A program made the position numbers and the translations under genes. The notes beneath the pieces are model-generated. The model was not told where the DNA came from and searched no databases. It saw only the letters and a program-made list of their open reading frames with translations. This document shows, in pieces, positions 1 through 5,884 of a stretch of DNA of 7,175 bases (positions are counted from its first letter, which is position 1; each line of letters opens with the position of its first letter). This DNA comes from JAJYZP01 sp049964535. Its GTDB lineage: Bacteria > Actinomycetota > Acidimicrobiia > Acidimicrobiales > Acidimicrobiaceae. Where the stretch lies: assembly GCA_049964535.1 (NCBI GenBank), contig JBMFXG010000141.1, positions 1 through 7,175 of the forward strand. Direction: 5' to 3'.

Positions 1-774
1 GCGATAGGGACGATCTTTGGTGGTACCGTCATCAACCTCCACCACCCGGCCACCTTCATGACTCTCCTTGCGGTCAGTGCAATATTGAATTTTGTTGGAG
101 CGATCAGTCTCCTTGTGATCTCGGAGGCACCTCACAGGGTTCACCAACACGAGGCGACCGGGTACCGAGAAGCGATCCAGGATCCCAACTTGCGCCGCTA
201 TCTCCTCTATGCCGCCGTGTTATCGCTGGTGAGCTACGCCTCCTTCGATGCTGGCCTGCCGGGGTTGATCGGCATCACCTTACATAAGTCTCCGAAACTG
301 GTTGCGATTGGGTTCGCTACGAACCCAATCTTGATCGTTCTGTTCCAGCGTCCCGTCTATGCCTTGACGGCTCGACTCGGCGCCCGACGAACGCTTAAGC
401 TCACCTCGCTTACCTTTGCGATTGCCTGGTCGACGCTCTTTGCCACGTTCTGGTTCCGCTCAACGTTCTCGGTTCTCGTGGATCTTGGATGCTTTGCTAC
501 CTTCTTTGCGTTCGGGGAGATGTGTCTCTCACCGGTTCGAACACCGGTGATGGTTGCTCTAGCAAGCTCTGGGCAACGTGGTCGATACTTTGGACTCGGT
601 CATTTCGCGCGTGCAGTCTCGAACGTCATTGGTCCAATGGCTGCTGGAGAGGCGATCGGAAGAGGATACGCCTATCTATGGCTTGGCGCGTTGGTTGTCG
701 TTGGACTCGCTAACACGCAGATAGCGGATCGATTCGCTCGGCGTTCCAACATCGATGAACGTTTGAAGTTGTAG
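1..774 (+). CDS. MFS transporter, C-terminal part (5' end outside window)
   Basis: The frame is open from the first base to TAG at 772-774, giving 257 residues with no start in view, so the gene begins upstream. The visible part is mostly hydrophobic segments joined by short basic loops, as in the later helices of a 12-helix major facilitator superfamily carrier. The first residues (AIGTIFGGTVI, then a long hydrophobic run to about residue 40) look like helices 5-6. A charged central loop follows (about 42-62, EAPHRVHQHEATGYREA), then about six more helices. The loop LTARLGARRTLKL (about 122-134) resembles the conserved basic loop between helices 8 and 9. Roughly 130-160 N-terminal residues are missing compared with a usual 390-420 residue carrier. 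An internal ATG at 58 lies inside a helix and is unlikely to be the real start. Substrate cannot be told; drug or metabolite efflux is the usual role of such carriers. The gene converges with the DHA2 exporter. Confidence 0.85.
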   Translation, partial: AIGTIFGGTVINLHHPATFMTLLAVSAILNFVGAISLLVISEAPHRVHQHEATGYREAIQDPNLRRYLLYAAVLSLVSYASFDAGLPGLIGITLHKSPKLVAIGFATNPILIVLFQRPVYALTARLGARRTLKLTSLTFAIAWSTLFATFWFRSTFSVLVDLGCFATFFAFGEMCLSPVRTPVMVALASSGQRGRYFGLGHFARAVSNVIGPMAAGEAIGRGYAYLWLGALVVVGLANTQIADRFARRSNIDERLKL

Positions 775-818
775 ACGGTTTGAGAGAAGTCTGCGAAGGA
801 CGCTCTCGTTAGGTTGAA

Positions 819-848
819 TCGACACTGAGCCTCCCTCAGCCGTGTCGA
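819..848. terminator. Terminator-like hairpin between two convergent transporter genes
   Basis: TCGACACTGAG (819-829) pairs with CTCAG (835-839) and TGTCGA (843-848). This gives an 11-bp stem with a 5-nt loop and a 3-nt bulge. It lies in the 86-bp gap between the MFS stop codon (774) and the DHA2 exporter stop codon (861), where a bidirectional terminator is expected. Neither side has a clear T-run, so it is not a textbook intrinsic terminator. Confidence 0.4.
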
Positions 849-860
849 GAGCGGGTCCTT

Positions 861-2330
861 TCACATCGTTGCCGGTGACGCTTGGCTAGAGCTCTGTGGG
901 TTCGATCGGATGAATGTAACTGCGAGAACGAAGGCAAGCGCTGCTCCGAGTGCGGCCGCCTTCAGGGCAGTCTGGTCGCCGTGTACTGCGGCACTGAGCT
1001 GTAAAGCAACCTGCGAGCCGGTGTGCCCGATGTGTGTGAGGTAACTCCTCGATGCGGTGGCTGCAACTGTGACGAGAGCGGCGAGCCCGAGAGATCCTCC
1101 GATCTGCTGCGAGGTGTTCAAGAGCGCCGACGCAAGCCCACTTTGGTGAGGCTCGACCGAGGATACCGCTCGTAGCGTAAGGGGAACAAACGAGAGCCCC
1201 ATGCCGAAACCGACGATGACTAAGGGACCGAAGACCGAGAGATAGGACGAGTGCTGCGTAATGAATGAGACCCAGAACAGTCCCGCTGCGACGCACGCAG
1301 GTCCAAGCGTGAGAAATGGGCGTGTGCCAAACCTTCGAATCTGTTTGGATACAACTACTCCCGTCAACGCAACGGTGAACGGTATTGGGAGGTACGCAGC
1401 TCCTGCGACGATAGGACTGTAGTGCAGAGCGTTCTGAAGAAACTGTGTTAGGAAATAGATCAACGAGAGCATGGCGGCCCCGAGCAGGAGCATGATTGCG
1501 TAGGTAGCGGCTCGAGATCTGTTGACGAGAAACGTGAGAGGAACGAGGGGTTGAGGAGTCCTGTGCTCGAGAACTGCGAAACCTGCGAGCACGACGATAC
1601 CGATCCCGAAGGCACCGAGGGTTGTCGGGTTGGTCCAGCCTGCGGTCGGAGCGTGGATGAAGCCGTAGACGATCGAGGCAACGCCGGCCGAGACCGTGAT
1701 TGCGCCGGGAATATCGAGGTTGCCTCGCTTCGACGATGTTGCCGGGAGGGTAGGTCGGATCGCCGCCAAGACCGCAAGACCGATCGGGACATTGACGAAC
1801 ATGACCCATCTCCACGAAGCAATGTCAACGAGAATGCCGCCGAGGAGTAGTCCCAAGGCTCCTCCAGCTGCCGACATAGCTGCGTAGACTGCCATTGCTC
1901 TGTGACGCTCAGTGCCTTCATCGAAGGTGACGGCTATCAGAGAGAGAGCCGTTGGTGAGGCGATGGCAGCTCCGACACCTTGGACTGCTCGAGCGGTGAT
2001 GAGCCACGCTTGATCGGTCGCAAGTCCTCCTGCTAGGGAAGCCAGGGTAAAGAGAGCGATGCCGACTGCGAACATGCGACGTCGACCGAAGAGATCTCCG
2101 GTTCTTCCACCGAGGAGAAGTATGCCACCGAAGACTAAGACGTAGGCATCGATAACCCAGGTGAGATTGGTGAGTGAGAAGCCAAGCTCTCGCTGGATCG
2201 AAGGTAACGCTATGTTGACGATTGTGAGATCGAGCATGACCATGAGCTGCGCCGCGGCGATGACCACTAAGGCAAGTCGATGCGTTGAATGTTTTTGCGA
2301 GTGTGGCTGTATAGCATTGGTCGTGCTCAT
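861..2330 (-). CDS. DHA2-family (EmrB/QacA-type) 14-TM MFS drug exporter
   Basis: The 489-residue protein has the length and motifs of proton-coupled DHA2 multidrug exporters in the cytoplasmic membrane. MLDLTIVNIALP (32-43) is the helix-1 motif with its membrane-embedded Asp34. GGRTGDLFGRRR (74-85) is motif A between helices 2 and 3. AAGGALGLLLGG (about 154-165) is the motif C antiporter signature, followed by SWRWVMFVNVPIG (172-184). Hydrophobic segments continue to about residue 480, and the polar Ser-rich tail is short. The start is ATG at 2330 because AAGGAG sits four bases upstream and the ATG overlaps the methyltransferase stop as ATGA. A longer in-frame reading to 2375 would run back into the methyltransferase gene and has no such support. 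Translation is probably coupled to the upstream gene, in an operon headed by the MarR regulator. The exported compound is unknown. Confidence 0.93.
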   Translation of the reverse strand: MSTTNAIQPHSQKHSTHRLALVVIAAAQLMVMLDLTIVNIALPSIQRELGFSLTNLTWVIDAYVLVFGGILLLGGRTGDLFGRRRMFAVGIALFTLASLAGGLATDQAWLITARAVQGVGAAIASPTALSLIAVTFDEGTERHRAMAVYAAMSAAGGALGLLLGGILVDIASWRWVMFVNVPIGLAVLAAIRPTLPATSSKRGNLDIPGAITVSAGVASIVYGFIHAPTAGWTNPTTLGAFGIGIVVLAGFAVLEHRTPQPLVPLTFLVNRSRAATYAIMLLLGAAMLSLIYFLTQFLQNALHYSPIVAGAAYLPIPFTVALTGVVVSKQIRRFGTRPFLTLGPACVAAGLFWVSFITQHSSYLSVFGPLVIVGFGMGLSFVPLTLRAVSSVEPHQSGLASALLNTSQQIGGSLGLAALVTVAATASRSYLTHIGHTGSQVALQLSAAVHGDQTALKAAALGAALAFVLAVTFIRSNPQSSSQASPATM

Positions 2331-3010
2331 TGGACTCCTTGTCCTTCCTGGTCGTCTTGTGGTGCGGTCGCCCAAGCCACAGCATCGACGATGACAACGT
2401 CGCCGTCGCCGGTCCGTCGTTCATGACGCTCAACGGTGACCTCAAAGCCGGTGAGAAGCTCGAGAAGAAGCTCCTCGGTGAACAGTCTCTCGATATCCGG
2501 TGGACCCGCTATGCCAAAGGACTCTGAGTGATGGCCGCTCACGTAGAAGTGTCCGCCCGGCTTGACGGCTGCGCCGAAGCGCTCAAAGAGTGCGGTGCGC
2601 TCCTCGGGAGAGAAGTGCATGTTCGCAAGTACCACGAGGTCGAAGCTCTTTGGAGGTGGTTGGTAGGTGGTGAGGTCGGCCTGAATGAGTTCGAGGTCGA
2701 TCCCGTCTGCCTCAGCGCGAAGACGAGCCTGGCTGAGTCCGACCGCGGATGCATCAACACCGGTGACGCTCCAGCCCTCGCGAGCGAGCCAGATGGCGTT
2801 TCTTCCGGGACCGCATCCGAGGTCGATGGCGGATCCCGGTGTTACTCCGCCAAGATGATCGGCGAGGGGTCCGTCTGGCTCGGTAGGCCACTCGTTGGTA
2901 GCGAAGCGATCGTCCCAGATCGCTCCGATCTCACTTGGAGCCTGTGGTGATGTGTTCTGGTTCTGGGGAGAGGTCTCCTCGTGAGCATCCCCTCGGGCTT
3001 GGTCTGTCAT
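2327..3010 (-). CDS. Class I SAM-dependent methyltransferase
   Basis: A 227-residue soluble protein with a Rossmann-fold methyltransferase core. Motif I is AIDLGCGPGRNAIWLA (61-76). An acidic residue at the end of strand 2 (Asp86 in VTGVDAS) should bind the ribose of S-adenosylmethionine. ADLTTYQ (101-107) follows, and FDLVVLANMHF (113-123) is the strand 4 motif. WDDRFATNEW (32-41) before motif I recalls small TehB-like or thiopurine-type methyltransferases, which act on small toxic molecules; this is resemblance only. The first 30 residues are polar and probably disordered. ATG at 3010 is chosen because AAGGGA lies seven bases upstream; a TTG at 3043 in frame has no such site. The stop overlaps the exporter start by four bases, and marR ends 75 bp upstream with no terminator visible. 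Inference: it modifies the compound that the regulator senses or the exporter expels. Confidence 0.9.
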   Translation of the reverse strand: MTDQARGDAHEETSPQNQNTSPQAPSEIGAIWDDRFATNEWPTEPDGPLADHLGGVTPGSAIDLGCGPGRNAIWLAREGWSVTGVDASAVGLSQARLRAEADGIDLELIQADLTTYQPPPKSFDLVVLANMHFSPEERTALFERFGAAVKPGGHFYVSGHHSESFGIAGPPDIERLFTEELLLELLTGFEVTVERHERRTGDGDVVIVDAVAWATAPQDDQEGQGVQ

Positions 3011-3085
3011 CGTGTTCCCTTCAGCGTTGTGGGTCTTTGGCAAGAGTTGTGTGGTGCTCGATGACCGAAGTTGAGAGCTCGGCCA

Positions 3086-3598
3086 TCACTGTGATAGATT
3101 CTGAGTGGTTGTGGTCTCTTCGCTCGAGCTTGAGCATCCAATCTGGAGATGTGACTCCAAGCTGGTGAGCGCTGCTGAGAGTGCATCGAGGTGCTCGTGT
3201 GCCAAGGCGGCCCGGAGAGCCTCTTCTCGATGTCGCGCCTTCGTTCGGACAAGGGCTGCGACCCGATTGCCCTCATCAGTGAGTTCAAGTTGTCGTGGAC
3301 GCCTGTCGGTCCCGCGATGTGCGCTTCGGAGGAGCCCGCGTGACTCGAGGCAGTCTGTGGCACGCTTGGTGCTCATAGCGTCTTGACCGATACGACGAGA
3401 GAGACAGCGAATCGAGCATCTTGGCTCTTCGCTTAAGGCCCTGAGTAGCACTGCCTGAGGGGGTGTGAGGTTGAGGGGCTCGAGCTCAAGGGCCCACGAT
3501 CTACGGAGTGCTCGTGCAACTCGATTCAGGCGGAATCCAACCCCGGACTCCAGCTCGGAGAAGGTTGCTTCGTTCTGCTTTGTGGTGTGTGTTACCAT
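3086..3598 (-). CDS. MarR-family transcriptional regulator
   Basis: A 170-residue protein of normal MarR length. Helical N-terminal dimerisation region (about 10-40) leads into the winged helix-turn-helix (about 42-110). The sequence RCLSRRIGQDAMSTKRA (64-80) covers the helix-turn-helix and DCLESRGLL (82-90) follows. The wing carries the family signature TDRRPRQLELTDEG (97-110). The C-terminal helices (111-152) complete the dimer interface, then a Ser/Thr-rich tail of about 15 residues follows. The start is ATG at 3598, with AAGGAG at a good spacing (3605-3610); an ATG at 3619 would put that ribosome-binding site inside the gene. Four cysteines (61, 65, 83, 155) are notable. The gene heads an operon with a methyltransferase and a DHA2 exporter. 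MarR proteins typically repress adjoining efflux genes and their own until a ligand or oxidant releases them. Confidence 0.93.
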   Translation of the reverse strand: MVTHTTKQNEATFSELESGVGFRLNRVARALRRSWALELEPLNLTPPQAVLLRALSEEPRCSIRCLSRRIGQDAMSTKRATDCLESRGLLRSAHRGTDRRPRQLELTDEGNRVAALVRTKARHREEALRAALAHEHLDALSAALTSLESHLQIGCSSSSEETTTTQNLSQ

Positions 3599-3610
3599 CG
3601 TGTGCTCCTT

Positions 3611-3628
3611 CTGTATCATATGTTACAG
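3611..3628. promoter_or_regulatory. Probable MarR operator (18-bp palindrome)
   Basis: CTGTATCATATGTTACAG is an inverted repeat matching at 16 of 18 positions: CTGTA/TACAG arms around a central CATATG. It sits directly upstream of the marR ribosome-binding site (3605-3610), where bound repressor would cover the promoter or the transcription start. MarR dimers bind sites of this size and shape, and autoregulation is usual. Weak -10-like hexamers (TAACAT, TATGAT on the minus strand) lie inside it, but no good -35 is seen, so promoter coordinates are left open. Confidence 0.65.
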
Positions 3629-3648
3629 TGTTCCGACGCTGATCTGTG

Positions 3649-3663
3649 CACGAGGGCCTCGTG
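3649..3663. promoter_or_regulatory. Second palindrome upstream of the marR operon
   Basis: CACGAGG-G-CCTCGTG is a perfect 7-bp inverted repeat around a single central base. Its centre lies about 37 bp from that of the marR-proximal palindrome, upstream of the operon. The sequence differs from the first palindrome, so it is probably a site for another regulator, or it could form a small hairpin on transcripts reading right. No protein can be assigned. Confidence 0.4.
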
Positions 3664-4180
3664 GGGACGACACTTGAAGCACTGGGCGATGCAAGTTCAC
3701 GCTTCTGAGAGCGAAAGATCTCTTGTGAGAGGTATCCGTAGAGAAGTTGGGAGATCTGTTGCTGAGCTCTCACCGATTACCCTTGGCTAGGCGTGGGTGA
3801 GAGAGCTTAGTAATCCGCTGGTCTACGATGCGGCAGCAGAGAAGTACAGCGAAGCGCGTGGGCCACGCTGTGGTGAGATCTGTAGAACCGTGATCGGCAC
3901 GAGAGATTGAAGGTGGTCTCGTGAGTTGGTGTCACCGACGAAGCCAGTGATTGAGGCGGTCGTCTCCGATGACGTAGGCTTGAGACTGTTAGCTACTGGT
4001 ATCTGCACCTCGCACAGCAAGATATCTTCGCTGAGTTTGCAGCGGAGCGACGAAATCCCGTGGTTACGGTGGTAAGGACGAGCGGTGATCGCGAAGTTCT
4101 TGCGAGATACTCACGAGATAGATCTCAGTTGGTGCGCGAGCGGGCTGCGACACTTGATTGAGGGCATTGGGAAGAGTTCT
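3664..4180. other. Long intergenic region with broken coding-like stretches
   Basis: No convincing intact gene is seen in these 517 bp between the divergent marR operon and the PiT permease. On the plus strand, stop-to-stop stretches have a protein-like composition but change frame. One is 3791-3907 (includes NPLVYDAAAEKYSEARG). The next is 3911-4072 in the same frame, after a stop (ELVSPTKPVIEAVVSDD). A third is 3973-4158 in another frame (LAQQDIFAEFAAERRNPVVTVV, then ARYSRDRSQLVRERAATLD). None has a good start with a ribosome-binding site. They could be relics of a decayed gene, and the last loosely recalls the style of actinobacterial stress proteins, but I do not recognise a family. A 65-codon minus-strand frame (4020-3823) is equally unsupported. 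The promoter of the permease should lie at the right end of this region. Confidence 0.35.
3767..3803. repeat. Inverted repeat in the marR/PiT intergenic region
   Basis: CTCTCACC (3767-3774) and GGTGAGAG (3796-3803) are perfect 8-bp arms separated by 21 bases; AGCTCTC/GAGAGCT gives an overlapping alternative pairing. It could be a hairpin in a plus-strand transcript or a spaced operator. No T-run follows, so a terminator is not claimed. Confidence 0.35.
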
Positions 4181-5224
4181 ATGGATACGGTACTAGTCGT
4201 TATTGCTCTTGCGTTTTGCTGGAGTATGGGTGCTCACTACACAGGAGCGTGTATGGGTATGACGTACGCTCTCAAGCAACTACGTGCGTGGCAGGCCCTC
4301 TTACTTATGGCCCCGCTATCATTCCTTGGTGCGGCACTAGCGAGTCATCGTGTGGAACACACCGTAGCGGTTCGACTGACGGATCATCCGCTGCACCTCA
4401 ATGCCGAGGTCGTGGTGCTGGTTTTGGCTTTCACCTTGACGACCGTTTTCACCAAATTAAAGATTCCAACTTCGACGATACAGATCCTGGTCTTCTCCCT
4501 CGCAGGAGTTGCTCTCGGTATAGGTGTTGGCGTGGCCTGGGCAACGATTGGCCTGCTGGTACTGGTATGGTTTGCTGCTCCATGTGTTGCCGCCTGTCTC
4601 GGATACGGATTCACACGACTCTTCGATGCAGCGGGTGCTCGTCGTAGCGGGCGGGGGAGAAGTGCGGAGAAGAGCACGAATCTCTCGCAAGCGACGATGG
4701 TGGAGAAGGCCAATAGTGCAGAGGAGATAGGGAATCGACGTGGCTCGATCGGGGTGCTCTTGATTCTTGCTGGAGCCGCCGCTTCGTTTGTGATGGGTAG
4801 CAACGATGTTGCTAATGCCACCGGTTCCTTACTGGCCACACACATCTTCTCCCCTCTTGCTGCAGGTGTGCTTGGAGGGGCTGGCCTGGCTCTCGGCGTT
4901 CTGACGTGGGGCCGGCCACTGCTCAATCGAATAGCCTTTGACATCGTCAAACTCGATCGATCGATGGCGACTTCGGCACAGTTGACCCAGGCGCTGGTCG
5001 TGGTAACTGCGGTTAGCTTTGGACTCTTCACCTCGATGAACCAGTCACTCGTCGGTGCTATGGCCGGAGCGGGTCGCGCGCGGGGGAATCAGACTGTGAA
5101 CCGATCCGTGCTCGTTGGCATTGTCAAAGGCTGGTTTATCGGTCCCGGTGCCGGAGTAGCAGTGGCGTACCTACTGAGCCGAGGAATAGTCCTCTTTCTT
5201 GGACACCACGTGCTGGCTTCGTAA
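4181..5224 (+). CDS. PiT-family inorganic anion (phosphate/sulfate) permease, divergent
   Basis: A 347-residue polytopic membrane protein with the internal two-fold repeat of the PiT family. The C-terminal half carries the intact signature MGSNDVANATGSL (205-217). At the matching place in the N-terminal half stands MGAHYTGACMGM (16-27), which keeps the glycine and alanine framework but lacks the usual ND/HD pair. The second repeated element, normally a P-x-S-T-T-H type motif, appears as KIPTSTIQIL (94-103) and FTSMNQSLVGA (283-293), with Gln where His is common. A basic, polar cytoplasmic loop (about 151-188) separates the halves. PiT members use an ion gradient to import phosphate; some, such as B. 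subtilis CysP, import sulfate, so the substrate is open. ATG at 4181 is chosen because it starts directly at a membrane helix; GGGAAGAG upstream is a weak ribosome-binding site. A GTG at 4085, with AAGGA upstream, would add 32 polar residues and cannot be excluded. It converges with the stress-protein gene. Confidence 0.85.
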   Translation: MDTVLVVIALAFCWSMGAHYTGACMGMTYALKQLRAWQALLLMAPLSFLGAALASHRVEHTVAVRLTDHPLHLNAEVVVLVLAFTLTTVFTKLKIPTSTIQILVFSLAGVALGIGVGVAWATIGLLVLVWFAAPCVAACLGYGFTRLFDAAGARRSGRGRSAEKSTNLSQATMVEKANSAEEIGNRRGSIGVLLILAGAAASFVMGSNDVANATGSLLATHIFSPLAAGVLGGAGLALGVLTWGRPLLNRIAFDIVKLDRSMATSAQLTQALVVVTAVSFGLFTSMNQSLVGAMAGAGRARGNQTVNRSVLVGIVKGWFIGPGAGVAVAYLLSRGIVLFLGHHVLAS

Positions 5225-5244
5225 AGGAGCCGTTCAGAGCGATA

Positions 5245-5279
5245 GCAGCGGGTGCGGACTCTCTATAGTGAGTCGCTGC
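5245..5279. terminator. Terminator-like hairpin between PiT permease and stress-protein genes
   Basis: GCAGC (5245-5249) pairs with GCTGC (5275-5279), and GACTC (5257-5261) with GAGTC (5270-5274). The inner 18 bp are a near palindrome. The left strand carries a 7-nt bulge and no T-run follows. The position, in the 83-bp gap between two convergent stop codons, is the main argument for a bidirectional terminator. Confidence 0.35.
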
Positions 5280-5307
5280 TCAGACAGCTTGGGATGTTTG
5301 AGGGATG

Positions 5308-5742
5308 CTAGGTGCGAACTACGACCACAGGGGAGTGTGCATGGGCGACGCAGTAGGCGCTTACCGATCCGAGGAGGAGACCAGAGATCTCACTATGCCC
5401 TTTACGGCCGATCACTAAAAGTTCCGCATCTCGGGACGCTGAGACCAAGGTATCGGCTGCTCCCCCTTCGGCTACCTGGGCCTCGATCGTGAGAGAGGGG
5501 TGAGCCTGCTGCAGGCTCTCGATGATCGGTTTAAGGATGCTTTCTGCAATAGATCTTGGATCGTAGCCATCCGTACCGGGGACGGGAAAGCCGAAACTCT
5601 GCGGCCAGTGCCAAACGGTGATCACGTGAAGAGGTACCTCCGTGAGCTCGGCTTGTTTAGCAGCCCACTCTGCTGCCAAGAGGGAGAGAGGGGATCCGTC
5701 GACGCCCACAACGATCCCCTTGATGTGTTGTGAATCGGCCAT
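5308..5742 (-). CDS. Universal stress protein (UspA family, ATP-binding type)
   Basis: A 144-residue cytoplasmic protein of single Usp-domain length. IVVGVDGSPLS (10-20) is the strand 1 and nucleotide-contact loop with Asp15. The C-terminal ATP signature fits G-2x-G-9x-G-S exactly: Gly112, Gly115, then Gly125-Ser126. SPVVVVR (137-143) forms the last strand. Such proteins form dimers that bind ATP and accumulate in stress, starvation or dormancy; the precise role here is unknown. ATG at 5742 is the only sensible start, because strand 1 begins ten residues later. No Shine-Dalgarno sequence precedes it, and a -10-like hexamer ends only seven bases upstream, which suggests a leaderless message. 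It converges with the PiT gene, with no partner in its own direction. An IS66 remnant begins 143 bp upstream. Confidence 0.93.
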   Translation of the reverse strand: MADSQHIKGIVVGVDGSPLSLLAAEWAAKQAELTEVPLHVITVWHWPQSFGFPVPGTDGYDPRSIAESILKPIIESLQQAHPSLTIEAQVAEGGAADTLVSASRDAELLVIGRKGHSEISGLLLGSVSAYCVAHAHSPVVVVRT

Positions 5743-5785
5743 ATACGTTACTGTAGACCGAATCTTGTCCGTTGATAGACCGAAT
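5743..5785 (-). promoter_or_regulatory. Leaderless promoter of the stress-protein gene with two direct repeats
   Basis: On the minus strand TACAGT (5755-5750) fits the TANNNT form of an actinobacterial -10 and ends seven bases before the ATG at 5742. Transcription would therefore start at or next to the start codon, in keeping with the missing ribosome-binding site. Two exact copies of ATTCGGTCTA (5785-5776 and 5763-5754) lie 22 bp apart, two helical turns. One falls about where the -35 would be and the other overlaps the -10. No good -35 hexamer is present. This looks like a regulated promoter bound by a protein on one DNA face; the protein is unknown. Confidence 0.5.
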
Positions 5786-5790
5786 ATGCC

Positions 5791-5861
5791 TCAAGTTCGA
5801 ATTGGCGTGAGAACTCTTGTGCAACTTGAAGCAGGGACCGAGAGCGGCTTTCAACTCTTGT
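5791..5861. repeat. Short repeats upstream of the stress-protein promoter
   Basis: TCAAGTT (5791-5797) and AACTTGA (5823-5829) form a 7-bp inverted repeat. AACTCTTGT occurs twice directly (5812-5820 and 5853-5861), 41 bp apart. They lie between the promoter and the IS66 remnant. They may be regulatory sites or chance; each is short. Confidence 0.25.
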
Positions 5862-5884
5862 AACAGAACTAGGTGAAACAGATC

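Noticed and set aside
861..2445. Several long open frames on both strands within the DHA2 exporter gene (e.g. 886-1815 minus, 1551-1850 plus)
   Set aside because: They overlap a clearly conserved membrane protein, are rich in Arg/Ser/His typical of out-of-frame reading, and lack ribosome-binding sites.
2528..2950. 140-codon plus-strand frame opposite the methyltransferase
   Set aside because: The minus-strand frame carries full SAM-binding motifs; this one has no motif and is its antisense shadow.
3691..3710. Possible PhoP/Pho box upstream of the PiT gene (GTTCACG near 3695)
   Set aside because: Only one GTTCA-like half is present and no second copy follows at the 11-bp spacing expected of a Pho box.
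3823..4020. 65-codon minus-strand frame in the marR/PiT gap
   Set aside because: No ribosome-binding site, no recognisable motif, and no reason to prefer it over competing plus-strand frames.
4384..5031. 215-codon minus-strand frame opposite the PiT gene
   Set aside because: Antisense shadow of a recognisable permease; low-complexity Ala/Ser/Thr/Arg composition and no known motif.
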